The notes under the pieces were generated by a model. That model saw nothing but the letters and a program-made list of their open reading frames with translations. It searched no databases and was not told where the DNA came from. From Nitrosomonadales bacterium (GTDB taxonomy: Bacteria; Pseudomonadota; Gammaproteobacteria; Burkholderiales; Gallionellaceae), in assembly GCA_016721605.1 (NCBI GenBank), contig JADKHS010000001.1:62001-126000 (forward strand): a stretch of 64,000 bases of DNA, given 5' to 3'. Below, piece after piece: positions 48,916 to 58,795 of this stretch. Position numbers and translations under genes: made by a program. Numbering within the stretch: the first letter of the stretch is position 1; the number at the start of each line of letters is the position of its first letter.

Positions 48916-49077
48916 AAATTAATATATCTTTATGAGATGTCGTTAGTCAGTTTAAAGTAGATACTCTTGCGGCATCAAGATGTATCTGCTCGTAAAACAT
49001 TAAGCCGTTATTGTATTTCAATGCTAACCAAGCATAACAATTAAGTTATTTTTGACCCAGAGTTTTGGAGGCGAAAA

Positions 49078-50718
49078 ATGAAACATTACCCAGTACAACA
49101 CTACTTACGGCATTTAAAAGATGATTTTCCTGCTGGTATTGTAGTATTTCTAGTAGCTCTACCGCTATGTCTTGGTGTCGCTCTTGCATCTGGAGCACCT
49201 TTATTCTCTGGTCTTATAGCAGGAATGGTTGGTGGCTTGGTAATTTCTTGGTTGAGCGGTTCACAGCTTAGTGTCTCTGGGCCAGCGGCTGGTTTAACGG
49301 TGATTGTTTATAATGCTATTGAAACATTAGGCAGTTTCCAAGGGTTTTTGGTTGCTGTTGTACTAGCAGGTATAATGCAATTAGTCGCTGGTTTTCTTAA
49401 AGCCGGGATCATTGGAGCTTTTTTCCCTTCAGCGGTCATTAAAGGGATGTTAGCTGCTATTGGCTTGATTTTAATTATCAAACAAATTCCTCATGCTACT
49501 GGCTATAGTGAACATTTTGGAGGCCCTGAAGCGTACAGAGAAGAAGATGTGCAAGAATTCTTACTTCCAATATTTGACGCATTTAGTTCAATTTCACAAG
49601 GCGTTATACTTATATGTACGATTGCCCTCTTAATATTAATAATTTGGGAGCGGCCTTGGTTTAAAAGTAAAAAATTTTTAAAATTAATCCCTGGCCCTCT
49701 AATCGCCGTAATCTGGGGTGTTATCTATAATTTAGCTGCTGAACGATGGGCACCGGAATGGGCAGTAGGTGTAGAACATTTAGTGAATGTCCCTGTCTCG
49801 AATAATTTCGGTGAGTTTTTGAATAATTTCTCATTTCCAGACTACAGTTATTGGACAAATCCTCAGATTTATATTATTGCAGCAACGCTAGCTATTATTG
49901 GTAGTCTGGAAACGTTGCTAAGCCTTGAAGCAGTAGATAAGCTAGATCCTTTAAAACGCACTGCACCAACTAATAGAGAACTGAAAGCACAAGGAGTCGG
50001 AAATATCATTTCCGGATTAATCGGAGGATTACCGATTACTGCTGTCATTGTGCGCAGTGCAGGTAATATTAACGCTGGCGGAAAAACCCCAACATCCAGT
50101 TTTATTCATGGCTTATGTATATTGTTTAGCGTAATGTTCTTCGCGAATTACATAAACTATGTTCCGCTCGGTTGCTTGGCCGCTATTTTGCTGCATACAG
50201 GTTTTAAATTGGCGAAACCCGCCTTATTTATGGATTTTTATCGCAAAGGCTGGAGTCAACTGCTGCCTTTTGTAATCACAATATCGGCAATTTTGTCAAC
50301 GGATTTATTAAAGGGAATGGCAATTGGCCTCATAATTGGATTATTTTTCGTTATTAAAGCGAATTACCGTGCAGCCATTACTATGACTCAGAATGGCTCA
50401 TCTTATGTATTAACGCTTAATAAAGATGTTGCTTTCCTTAACAAGGCGTTGTTGAGAAAACTTCTTTTGCATGTCAAACCAAACAGTAAGCTCATAATCG
50501 ACGCCAGCAAATCTCAATTTATTGATCACGATATTGTGGAAACAATTGATGATTTTTTAGTAACCGCACCCAGTCATAACATTTCAGTTGAGCTTTGCGA
50601 TATATACGGCAAGGAAAGATTAAAAAAACATGAGGAATTTGTTATATTACAAGACCAATATGATAAAAACCTACCTGCCAAAAAAATTCTGATCCAGAAC
50701 AAGGTAGCGGGACTATAA
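49078..50718 (+). CDS. SulP-family anion transporter with STAS domain
   Basis: The product has 546 residues. The membrane part of SulP/SLC26 type is clear: DDFPAGIVVFLVALPLCLGV, SGAPLFSGLIAGMVGG, SQLSVSGPAAGLTVIV and GLIGGLPITAVIVRSAGNIN. A C-terminal STAS-like domain follows (KLIIDASKSQFIDHDIVETI). Substrates in this family include bicarbonate and sulfate; the LPLCLGVALASG signature resembles bicarbonate-type members, but this is inference. Pairing with a UspA gene is seen in other bacteria. Codon use is AT-rich compared with the eCIS and tol genes, suggesting transfer. A GGAGGCGAAAA ribosome-binding site precedes the start. Confidence 0.92.
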   Translation: MKHYPVQHYLRHLKDDFPAGIVVFLVALPLCLGVALASGAPLFSGLIAGMVGGLVISWLSGSQLSVSGPAAGLTVIVYNAIETLGSFQGFLVAVVLAGIMQLVAGFLKAGIIGAFFPSAVIKGMLAAIGLILIIKQIPHATGYSEHFGGPEAYREEDVQEFLLPIFDAFSSISQGVILICTIALLILIIWERPWFKSKKFLKLIPGPLIAVIWGVIYNLAAERWAPEWAVGVEHLVNVPVSNNFGEFLNNFSFPDYSYWTNPQIYIIAATLAIIGSLETLLSLEAVDKLDPLKRTAPTNRELKAQGVGNIISGLIGGLPITAVIVRSAGNINAGGKTPTSSFIHGLCILFSVMFFANYINYVPLGCLAAILLHTGFKLAKPALFMDFYRKGWSQLLPFVITISAILSTDLLKGMAIGLIIGLFFVIKANYRAAITMTQNGSSYVLTLNKDVAFLNKALLRKLLLHVKPNSKLIIDASKSQFIDHDIVETIDDFLVTAPSHNISVELCDIYGKERLKKHEEFVILQDQYDKNLPAKKILIQNKVAGL

Positions 50719-50912
50719 AAAAATTTATTCCTCCTGTTTATTGAACAAAGCCGCTATTGAAAGCCACCCCAACAAACTGATCAAATAAGGTCTATCCTCT
50801 CTGTGTCAGGCTAATTGTCGCTTCAAAATTTAACTGTGAAGCGGCAAAATAGCCGAAGATATGACGCACTCAATAATCAACCGCAACACCTTGGAGAGGT
50901 TAAGGTGTCGGT

Positions 50913-51945
50913 ATGGAGAAATCAGAGAAGCATTACCAGCACTTGAATGCTGAAGAGCGCGCGACGATCATGCTGATGAAACGAGAAGGAAGAGGACTTA
51001 GAGAAATTGGGCGATTCTTGAAACGCTCTCCGAGCACCATCTCAAACGAGATTGCACGGGATTTGGGGTGTGACTCTGGCTACGTCGCCTCCTTGGCTGG
51101 CGAACAGGCACACCGTCTGCGAATCAAGCCTCGTAGAACATTGAAGCTCGTGGAAGGGAATCCGTTGTTTGAAGTTGTGAAGGAGCATCTCAAGAAGAAA
51201 TGGTCACCTGAGCAAATTGCAGGCACACTTAAAGGTATGTACCCAGCTCAGCCTTCACAACGTGTAAGCCACGAAACGATTTACCACACGCTTTACGCCA
51301 TGCCGCGTGGTGAACTGCGCCATGAATTGATTGCCAGCTTACGCTGGAGCCGCGACAAGCGCCGTTCCAAGACCCGGGCTCCAGATGGTCGCGGACATAT
51401 AGCAGAAATGCAGAGCATACACCTGCGTCCGCCGGAAGTGGCGGATCGTTTAATACCGGGGCACTGGGAAGCTGACATGATCAAAGGCGCGATGAACCGT
51501 TCCTCAGTCGGCACGCTGGTCGAACGCACCACATTAATGGTGGGTGTTAGCCAAAATGGCTGATGGCACGGCACAATCGGCCCTGGACGGTTTCAGTGAA
51601 GCGCTCAGTGCAATTCCGCCAGAGCTACGCAAGACCTTCACCTACGACCAAGGGCGCGAAATGAGCAAACATGTGCAACTGACTGAACGAACGGGTATGG
51701 CGGTTTACTTCTGCGACCCGCACAGCCCGTGGCAACGCGGCTTGAACGAAAATACGAACGGACTGCTGCGCCAGTATTTGCCCAAGGGAGTAGACCTGTC
51801 GGCTTACACGCAAGAGCAGTTGGATGAAATTGCTTGGAGTTTAAATACACGTCCGAGGAAATCCCTCGGATTTCGAGCGCCAGTAGCGGTTTACAACGAG
51901 CTCCTGCTCAATATGGAACTCGCTAAATTCGCGACTAAACATTAA
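50913..51945 (+). CDS. IS30-family transposase (one frameshift in this sequence)
   Basis: The N-terminal part has the IS30 helix-turn-helix (YQHLNAEERATIMLMKREGR, FLKRSPSTISNEIARDLG) and SPEQIAGTLK, then the catalytic start GHWEADMIKGAMNRSSVGTL. One base too many in GGG at 51542-51544 breaks the frame at TTLMV. The other frame continues LAKMADGTAQSALDGFSEAL, FTYDQGREMSKH, SPWQRGLNENTNGLLRQYLP and RPRKSLGFRAPV. The repaired protein has about 343 residues. Unlike most breaks in this window this one is an insertion. Element ends were not fixed. Confidence 0.88.
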
Positions 51946-52407
51946 CTGTTGTGGTTGGTTCTTGAATCCGCCCTTTAAGATAAATATTGGTGCGGCCAAA
52001 TGAAATTTGAAGTGAGAAGTGCCGTTACTACGCAATTTGACTGGCGGATAATACACATACCCTATACCAGATCGAGGATACACCGGAGAGGGTGAAACGT
52101 AGATAGATGTTCTTATACACCGTCGCATGCCACAAAAAATAGTAACCGCGTGTTGTATCTTAAGTTGGCAAATTGATTTTGCCCACGCTACAAATTTTTG
52201 CAGAGATTCACTAGGTAAGAAACGATCAACAGGTTTACTGAATAGCAGGAATATTTTTAATCAAATAAGCGGCCTTACTGAATATCGGCTACTACCGTAC
52301 TTTTTTTCATGCCATTTCTGGCGATTTTAGATAGTGTGTATTAAATCGAAGAGTCAGATGAAATAGTAATGGCAGGATAGCCCCGCCACTACTATCAGCT
52401 CAGAAAA
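51946..52407. other. Gap without a supportable gene
   Basis: Only short frames without recognisable products are seen. Part of the right end of the IS30 element probably lies at the beginning. A stem-loop near 52365-52397 may terminate the small gene on the minus strand. Confidence 0.5.
52365..52397 (-). terminator. Possible stem-loop terminator after the Lys/Ala-rich gene
   Basis: On the minus strand ATAGTAGTGGC pairs with GCCATTACTAT (one G-T pair) around a GC-rich loop, 10 or so bases past the stop at 52408. The T-tract is weak (TTTC), so termination strength is uncertain. Confidence 0.4.
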
Positions 52408-52638
52408 TTAATGAGCCGCTGGAGCTGCAGCGGGAGCTGTTTCACCAGCTTTATGTTCATCAGCTGAATGGGCTTTTTTAGCTTTTTTAGCTTTTTTAGC
52501 TTTTTTAGCAGGGGCAGCGTCCGGCGCAGCTGTTCCTGTTGCAGCAGGGGCAGCAGCAGGGGCAGCCGCATCAGTAGCAACAGCGGAGAAAGAAGCAACG
52601 GCGAATACAGCAGCAATCAATGTGGACAACAGTTTCAT
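52408..52638 (-). CDS. Small exported Ala/Lys-rich protein
   Basis: The 76-residue product has a signal peptide (MKLLSTLIAAVFAVASFSAVA, cleavage near ATA/VATDA). The mature part is only Ala, Pro, Lys and Glu rich, with a (KKA)4 motif around residues 45-55 and AHSADEHKAGETAPAA. Similar small periplasmic proteins exist in betaproteobacteria without known function. The KKA tract resembles histone H1-like or polyanion-binding tails, so binding of envelope polyanions is possible. GGAGTTCACATG provides a ribosome-binding site. Confidence 0.75.
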   Translation of the reverse strand: MKLLSTLIAAVFAVASFSAVATDAAAPAAAPAATGTAAPDAAPAKKAKKAKKAKKAHSADEHKAGETAPAAAPAAH

Positions 52639-52753
52639 GTGAACTCCAGTTCTTTAAGTTAGGTTGACAATACAATTATGACATCAGTTAGTGTCATGTG
52701 ACATTAACGCCTCAGTTTACTATTGGTTGACAATTTGGCAATGAATCTAGGTT

Positions 52754-52840
52754 TGGTGCCGGGAGAGGGACTCGAACCCTCACACTGTCTCCAGCACCGG
52801 ATTTTGAGTCCGGCGCGTCTACCAATTCCGCCATCCCGGC
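52754..52840 (-). tRNA. tRNA-Leu (anticodon CAA)
   Basis: The 87-nt minus-strand class II tRNA has acceptor GCCGGGA/TCCCGGC, anticodon stem CCGGA/TCCGG with loop CTCAAAA (CAA), a long variable arm and T-loop TTCGAGT; CCA is encoded. The integrase-core element copy B begins about 55 bp beyond its 5' end. Confidence 0.96.
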
Positions 52841-52940
52841 ACGCTAAGATGAGGATTATCCATGAAACAGAAGCCTTCTTCAAGTGCAAGCCTCTTCCAA
52901 CATGAAATGAGTCTGAAATTGATTTGCTGGGTCGGTCATT

Positions 52941-54167
52941 ATGCGAAGCATGGTGATCAACATGGAAGAAGCAAAGCTACAGACCTTGGTGCAGATCAAG
53001 GCATTTTTGGACGGGACATCGGAGGTGGTATTTCGGATTCCAAAAGAGGAGCGTAACCAGTTTATCGGGCGCATCCTCAAGCGGTTTGGCTATGCCCCGC
53101 ACGGGCGGGTAGATAAGGGCATACTACTGCGCTATATCGAGCGCATGACCGGGCTATCACGCCAGCAAGTAACCCGATTGGTACGGCAATACCGCAAGGA
53201 TGGGAAGCTATCGAAACAACCCTGTACGCCCAAGCAGGGTTTCACCTATCGTTACACCGCAGCAGACGTGCTCTTGCTGGCCGAGATAGATGTGCTGCAT
53301 GACACGCTGTCCGGGCCCACCACCAAGAAGCTCGTGGAACGCGCTCTTTTGGTTTTTGGTGATGCGCGCTTTGAACGGCTGGCGGGCATCTCGGTTTCCC
53401 ACCTTTACAACCTGCGCGGGAGCACACCGTACCAGAACAAACGGCGGCACTGGAGCAAGACGCGCCCCACCGGCATTCCCATCGGCAAACGCCGTGCACC
53501 GCAGCCAAACGGAGTGCCGGGCTACATCCGCATAGATAGCGTGCATCAAGGCGATCTGGATGGCGTCAAAGGCGTGTACCACATCAACGCGGTGGACTGT
53601 GTGACGCAGATGCAATTCGTCGCCACCTGCGAGAAGATCAGCGAGGCGTATTTGCTGCCGGTCATCCGGCAGTTGCTGGATGGATTTCCGTTTGTCATCC
53701 TGGGGTTCCATTCGGATAACGGTTCAGAGTACATCAATTATCAGGTCGCAAAGCTGTTGGAGAAGCTCCGGATCGAGTTCACCAAGTCACGGCCACGGCA
53801 TTCCAACGATAACGCCTTGGCGGAGTCAAAGAACGCCGCCGTGGTACGCAAACATCTGGGTTATGCGCATATCCCGCAATACTGCGCCAGTTTGGTCAAT
53901 GCTTTCTGCGCCGATTATCTCAACCCTTATGTCAACTTCCACCGGCCATGTTTCTTTCCAGAGACAATTACAGATGCCAAGAGAAAAGAACGAAAGAAAT
54001 ACAGCTACAAAGACATGATGACACCTTATGAGAAACTCAAATCAATACCCGAGGCCAGTCAGTATCTGAAGGATGGAGTAGCCCTCGAACAACTGAATGC
54101 GCGGGCAGCAGAAATGAGCGACAATGATGCCGCCTTGGCACTGAACAACGCAAGAAAAACTGTTTAA
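52941..54167 (+). CDS. Transposase of element copy B (integrase core)
   Basis: The 408-residue product starts MRSMVINMEEAKLQTLVQIK and shows the same helix-turn-helix and DDE core as copy A (RIDSVHQGD, GFHSDNGSEYIN, ALAESKNA). It ends early as ALNNARKTV because the A-run at 54155-54159 has 5 bases where copy A has 7. With copy A's run it would continue KKLFKDISAAIKKRA. Other differences from copy A are few (Val for Met, Arg for Gly), so transposition or duplication was recent. Confidence 0.9.
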   Translation: MRSMVINMEEAKLQTLVQIKAFLDGTSEVVFRIPKEERNQFIGRILKRFGYAPHGRVDKGILLRYIERMTGLSRQQVTRLVRQYRKDGKLSKQPCTPKQGFTYRYTAADVLLLAEIDVLHDTLSGPTTKKLVERALLVFGDARFERLAGISVSHLYNLRGSTPYQNKRRHWSKTRPTGIPIGKRRAPQPNGVPGYIRIDSVHQGDLDGVKGVYHINAVDCVTQMQFVATCEKISEAYLLPVIRQLLDGFPFVILGFHSDNGSEYINYQVAKLLEKLRIEFTKSRPRHSNDNALAESKNAAVVRKHLGYAHIPQYCASLVNAFCADYLNPYVNFHRPCFFPETITDAKRKERKKYSYKDMMTPYEKLKSIPEASQYLKDGVALEQLNARAAEMSDNDAALALNNARKTV

Positions 54168-54266
54168 AGACATCTCTGCGGCGATAAAAAAACGGGCTTG
54201 AGAAATAAAATCGACAAGGCAAAACGAAGAAGCACCTATCAACTAGATCGAACCAGAACAAGTTAA

Positions 54267-55459
54267 GGAAACACTGATTTATTCCACTGCACCTCACTGA
54301 ACTTCGCCACCATGATATAATTGCATCACTTTGATTATTAGTGATTAACGAGATGCAATCAAGTTTTTCTGAACTGGAGTATGCGGCAAAGAAGCGTGTG
54401 ACACGGCGTGATCGTTTTCTGGCCGAAATTGAAGCGGTCACGCCCTGGTTATCCCTGACGAATGTCATTGCTCCGCATTATCCGAGCGGCGGCGGCCCAG
54501 GTCGCCCGCCGGTCGGGCTGGAGCGGATCCTGCGTATGTATGTTGCGCAGCAGTGCTTCGGTCTTTCGGATGAAGCGACGGAAGATGCGCTTTACGACAG
54601 TCAGGCCATACGCCGTTTTGTCGGCATTGATTTGAATCGTGAAGCGGCACCGGATGCAACAACCCTGCTCAAATTTCGCCATCTGCTGGAAGCGCATCAA
54701 CTGACCGAATCCATCTTCAACGCGATCAACGCCCATCTGGCTGAGAAGGGATTGCTTCTGCGTGAGGGTACCATTGTCGATGCCACGCTGATCGCCGCAC
54801 CTCCTTCGACCAAGAATATGAAAGGGAAACGTGATGCCGAGATGCACCAGTCCAAAAAAGGCAATCAGTGGCATTTCGGCATGAAGGCACACATTGGGGT
54901 TGATGCGCAGTCAGGGCTTGTCCACACCCTCGTCGGCACGGCAGCCAATGTGCATGATGTAACCCAGGCGCAGGCGCTGCTGCATGGCGATGAAACGGAT
55001 GTGTTTGGTGATGCGGGTTATCAGGGCGTTGAGAAGCGTGAAGAGAATCTGGAGTTGCCCGTGACCTGGCATGTTGCGATGCGGCCCTCCAAACGTAAAG
55101 CGCTGGACAAGTCGGCTGTAGGCGAGCTGATGGAAAAACTTGAACATGCCAAAGCCAGTATTCGTGCCAAAGTCGAGCATCCATTCCATGTGGTGAAGAA
55201 CCTGTTCAGGCACCGCAAGACCCGCTACAAAGGGTTAGCTAAGAACACCGCTCAGCTATTTGCGCTGTTTGGTTTTGCTAATTTGGTGCTGGCGCGCCGA
55301 TGGCTATGTATTTCTGACGGCCAAGTCGCGCCCTAAATACGAAAAACGGGGGAATAATGCAAGAAATGGCGCAATTCAGGGCAAAAATCGCAGAATTTCA
55401 CCCCGCATTCGGAAACTAAGCGCCGGACTCTGCTGTGCTGTGAATTATTCAGCGTTTCC
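54267..55459 (+). mobile_element. Intact IS5-family element (1193 bp) with TTAA target duplication
   Basis: Terminal repeats GGAAACACTGATTTATTC and, inverted, GGAAACGCTGAATAATTC match at most positions. TTAA stands on both sides (54263-54266 and 55460-55463). Copy A of the host element has a single uninterrupted TTAA at the matching place (AACAAGTTAATTTACTC), which is the empty site and fixes the boundaries. Confidence 0.93.
54353..55336 (+). CDS. IS5-family transposase
   Basis: The start is set at ATG 54353 (MQSSFSELEYAAKKRVTRRD); a GTG at 54341 is also in frame. The 327-residue protein is complete. The DDE residues lie in IVDATLIAAP, VFGDAGYQGVEKRE and RAKVEHPFHVVKNLFRHRKT. The N-terminal dimer/DNA-binding part includes GPGRPPVGLERILRMYVAQQ. 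It is the only transposase here that appears intact throughout, so the element may be active. Confidence 0.93.
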   Translation: MQSSFSELEYAAKKRVTRRDRFLAEIEAVTPWLSLTNVIAPHYPSGGGPGRPPVGLERILRMYVAQQCFGLSDEATEDALYDSQAIRRFVGIDLNREAAPDATTLLKFRHLLEAHQLTESIFNAINAHLAEKGLLLREGTIVDATLIAAPPSTKNMKGKRDAEMHQSKKGNQWHFGMKAHIGVDAQSGLVHTLVGTAANVHDVTQAQALLHGDETDVFGDAGYQGVEKREENLELPVTWHVAMRPSKRKALDKSAVGELMEKLEHAKASIRAKVEHPFHVVKNLFRHRKTRYKGLAKNTAQLFALFGFANLVLARRWLCISDGQVAP

Positions 55460-55599
55460 TTAATTTACTCAGACTAAAAACCCTTCGTTCAGACTCATTT
55501 CTGAATTGGAAAATACTAGGTAAGCCTCTTCCGACATGAAATAAGCGTAGTAATCGGCCTTTGGCCGCAATACGCTTAACAGGAAACGATGCGGTGAGA

Positions 55600-56090
55600 C
55601 GTGAACCAGGAGTTTCAACTTTTTACAGAAGACCTGGAGTAAGTGGGCGGCCTGGCTGATACGCTGCGGCGTGGATACGGTGGCAATGACATCGACGGGG
55701 GTGTACTGGATACCGCGCTACGGGATTCCCGTAGCGCGTAGATTGGTTGTGAATCTTGTCAATACATGGCAGGTAAGAGTGTCTCCGGTCGCAAGCCAGA
55801 TGTTCTCAATTGCCCGTGGCTGTAACAGTTGATGGGCTATGGCCTGCTGTCCAGCACTTTTCGCCTGACGGATGAAATTTGCATACTGCGTGTGGCATTA
55901 CGGCAACGCGACATGTTGCTGGCCTCTCAAGGTCGGCATATTCAGCACATGCAATAAGCGTTAATCCGGATGAATGTGCAACTGGCCAATGTGATTTCAG
56001 ACATCATTGGCGATGATGATAGTGATTCAGGCGCAACGCGCATTGAACTCTAAGAATGCGCCGCAATTCGATGTGCGAACCTACCTGTTT
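55600..56090 (+). pseudogene. IS110-family transposase remnant
   Basis: Pieces in different frames match an IS110 DEDD transposase. WAAWLIRCGVDTVAMTSTGV and YWIP come from the N-terminal catalytic region, then RKPDVLNCPWL (from the DVSDCQWL type). LMGYGLLSSTFRLTDEICIL, ALRQRDMLLASQGRHIQHMQ and LANVISDI are in one frame with stop codons. The C-terminal half is missing. It is clearly dead. Confidence 0.75.
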
Positions 56091-56254
56091 TGACTGTAAA
56101 GCGTTTTACCTCTTGGCTAGGATTACGTCCTAGCACAAAAACTCCGGGGATAAAGTACGTCTAAACGCATCAAAATATACAACTAATCGCACCGCTCAGT
56201 CTTCTTTACGGTTAGAGGACACCCCATTTCACAAAAGCCAGTCAGAGAAGATTG

Positions 56255-56625
56255 TCGTAATACGCAGTTATCTGGGTGATGCGCATAACCCGTAATATTA
56301 CACTAGCTTGGTCAAAGTCATCTGTCCCGTATTCTTAATACCTCTTCGTCAATTTCCATCGATCATGTTTCTTTCCAGAGGTAATCACAGATACCAAAGT
56401 AAAAAAACGCAAAAAATACCGCTACAAAGACGTGATGACCCCTTATGAGAAGTTCAAATCAATAACCAGGGCCAGCGAATATCTTAAAGAGGAGCCTCTT
56501 TCAAACAACTGGATGCGTAGGTAGCAAAGATGAGCGACAATGATGCCAACCTTGGTGCCGGACAGCGCAAAAAACAACGGTTGCAACGATACCTCTGCGG
56601 CGATGGAAAAACAGGTTTGAAATCG
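56255..56625 (+). pseudogene. Degenerate third copy of the integrase-core element (3' part)
   Basis: DNA similarity to the ends of copies A and B is plain: ATCTGGGTGATGCGCATAAC, then ATCATGTTTCTTTCCAGAGG, CTACAAAGACGTGATGACCC, CCTTATGAGAAGTTCAAATC and ATGAGCGACAATGATGCC. Many substitutions and indels destroy the frame. It is an older insertion of the same element. Confidence 0.8.
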
Positions 56626-56824
56626 GTTGGTAATAATGAAATCCAATGGGTTAAACAACGAATTGTTTCAGGATTAGCGTAGCAGTACGTAACCAGTAGC
56701 CCAAAATAAGGCTATTTCCCGCTGCCCATTGTGCAGGACCGCAATACACTCAGGTATCTCTACATTGCCTATGTTCAGGTGTAGTAATACCAATGATGAA
56801 CCAACTCATTTATTTGATACGCAC

Positions 56825-58795
56825 ATGACCAATTCGCTACAACTCGTTCTAATTTTACTCGCCGTTGCCGTAGGTGTGGTGGTGGCATGCCGTGTGTTGC
56901 ACTTGCCTGTTGTACTTGGCTACCTAACCGTGGGCATTCTGATCGGTCCGCATGCGCTGGGCTGGATACCTGATACACCAGGCACTCGTCATCTGGCGGA
57001 ATTCGGCCTGGTATTTCTAATGTTCAGCATCGGCCTTGAATTCAGCCTTGCCCGTCTTCACAAAATGAAACGCACAGTATTCGGCCTTGGTGGCGCGCAG
57101 GTAGTAGTAACTCTTTTGTTGATTATGACAGCTGGGAGGCTGACAGGAGTTGATTGGCGTGCAAGCTTAGCTATGGGCTGTGTGCTGGCGATGTCATCCA
57201 CCGCTATTGTAAGCAAGATGCTTGTCGAGCGCGCCGCAATGAGTGCACCGCACGGCCAGCAAATTATTGGCGTATTGCTATTTCAGGATTTAGCTGTGGT
57301 GCCGCTGCTCATCATTATTCCGGCTTTGGCAAGTCCACCAGGCGATCTACCGCTCACTCTCTCCCTTGCACTGCTTAAAGCCACATTAGTGCTAGCTATA
57401 CTGTTGGTATTCGGCCAGCGCGTAATGCGATCTTGGTTTCATGTCGTGGCACGGCAAAAATCTTCCGAGCTATTTATGCTCAACGTACTTTTTATCACAC
57501 TGGGCCTTGCCTATTTCACTGAATTAATTGGGCTATCCCTGGCACTGGGAGCATTTGTGGCCGGCATTTTGATTGCTGAGACTGAATACCGCTATCAAGT
57601 TGAAGATGACATAAAACCGTTCCGCGATGTACTAATGGGTCTATTCTTCGTTACTGTCGGCATGATGCTGGATCTCGGCGAAATGTTTGCCAATATTGGC
57701 TGGGTACTTCTAATGCTACTCTGCTTAATACTAATTAAATTTACTGTAGTAGCATTATTAGTGCGCCAGTTTTCCGGCGATTGGGGCGTAGCGATTCGCA
57801 GTAGCTTAGGATTGGCGCAGGCCGGTGAATTCGGCTTCGTGCTTTTAACTCTGGCAGGCGGGGTAAATCTGCTGTCCCCTGCAACAGTACAACTCATCCT
57901 AGACACTATGCTTCTCTCCATGCTGGCCGCACCTTTTTTAATCCAGCATACCGAAGCTATTGTACGGCGCATTGCACCTTCGGAATGGATGAGCCGCGCC
58001 ATGCAGATACATCAAATTGCGGTGCAAAGCATATCCGCCGATGCAAACATTATTATTTGCGGCTACGGTCGAAGTGGACAGTCGTTGGCTCGTTTTATGA
58101 GGCAGGAAAATGTTCAATTTATCGTACTCGATCTCGACTCACGCCGTGTACATGAGGCAGCAGCAGCAGGTGAAAACGTGGTCTATGGTGATGCCGCCAA
58201 GCGCGAAGTGCTTTTGGCGGCCGGATTAATGCGCGCTAAAACTCTAGTTGTCACCTATATCGACACTCACTCTGCGCTCAAAATTTTACACCTAGTTAAT
58301 GAGCTACGCCCTGACTTACCAGTAGTGGTTCGAAGTGCCGACGAGACCCATATTGAGGCACTCAAACAGGCTGGAGCGGCCGAAGTTGTGGCGGATGTAC
58401 TTGAAGGCAGCGTGATGCTGGCATCACAAGCACTGCTAATGTCTGGCGTACCACTCAACCGTGTTATCCGCCGCCTTCAAGAAAACCGGGCTCGCCGCTA
58501 TAGCATGTTCAGCACCTACTTTCGTACTACCGTGAATGTAGTGGGTGAAATTACAGAAAACCTACAGCCGCGCTTCCATAGCGTATTGCTGGGAGAGCGC
58601 GATGCCGCCGTGGGCAAGACACTTGATGAAATTAACCTAGCCAAATTAAATGTTGAAGTAAATGCAGTACGACGCCACAACGTACGCGGCAATCAACCTG
58701 CAGGCAATATGATCATGAAAGCTGGTGACGTACTGGTATTACTCGGTCAACCAAGACCACTTGCGGCAGCGAAAAAACACTTGCGCGAAGGATAA
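56825..58795 (+). CDS. Kef-type cation/proton antiporter with TrkA-N and TrkA-C domains
   Basis: The start ATG 56825 (MTNSLQLVLILLAVAVGVVV) is preferred to codons upstream. The product has 656 residues. About 12 membrane helices of the CPA2 family come first (HLPVVLGYLTVGILIGPHAL, LVFLMFSIGLEFSLARLHKM, LGLAQAGEFGFVLLTLAGGV). A Rossmann TrkA-N domain follows (ANIIICGYGRSGQSLARFMR, binding NAD-type nucleotide) and then a TrkA-C domain (MIMKAGDVLVLLG). It resembles the YbaL/KefB group, which exports K+ under stress or alkalinity. It stands alone beyond the IS region. Confidence 0.92.
   Translation: MTNSLQLVLILLAVAVGVVVACRVLHLPVVLGYLTVGILIGPHALGWIPDTPGTRHLAEFGLVFLMFSIGLEFSLARLHKMKRTVFGLGGAQVVVTLLLIMTAGRLTGVDWRASLAMGCVLAMSSTAIVSKMLVERAAMSAPHGQQIIGVLLFQDLAVVPLLIIIPALASPPGDLPLTLSLALLKATLVLAILLVFGQRVMRSWFHVVARQKSSELFMLNVLFITLGLAYFTELIGLSLALGAFVAGILIAETEYRYQVEDDIKPFRDVLMGLFFVTVGMMLDLGEMFANIGWVLLMLLCLILIKFTVVALLVRQFSGDWGVAIRSSLGLAQAGEFGFVLLTLAGGVNLLSPATVQLILDTMLLSMLAAPFLIQHTEAIVRRIAPSEWMSRAMQIHQIAVQSISADANIIICGYGRSGQSLARFMRQENVQFIVLDLDSRRVHEAAAAGENVVYGDAAKREVLLAAGLMRAKTLVVTYIDTHSALKILHLVNELRPDLPVVVRSADETHIEALKQAGAAEVVADVLEGSVMLASQALLMSGVPLNRVIRRLQENRARRYSMFSTYFRTTVNVVGEITENLQPRFHSVLLGERDAAVGKTLDEINLAKLNVEVNAVRRHNVRGNQPAGNMIMKAGDVLVLLGQPRPLAAAKKHLREG

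Larger units (their letters stand above)
52895..55511 (+). mobile_element. Integrase-core insertion sequence, copy B, interrupted by an IS5-family element
   Basis: The left end is TTCCAACATGAAATGAGTCT and the right end reads TTCCAATTCAGAAATGAGTC on the other strand, as in copy A. An IS5-type element (54267-55459) sits inside its right part. Without that and one TTAA the element is about 1420 bp, equal to copy A. The bases GCCTC before the left end recur with a degenerate TTCCGACATGAAATAAG at 55521-55542, hinting at another decayed end. Confidence 0.88.
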
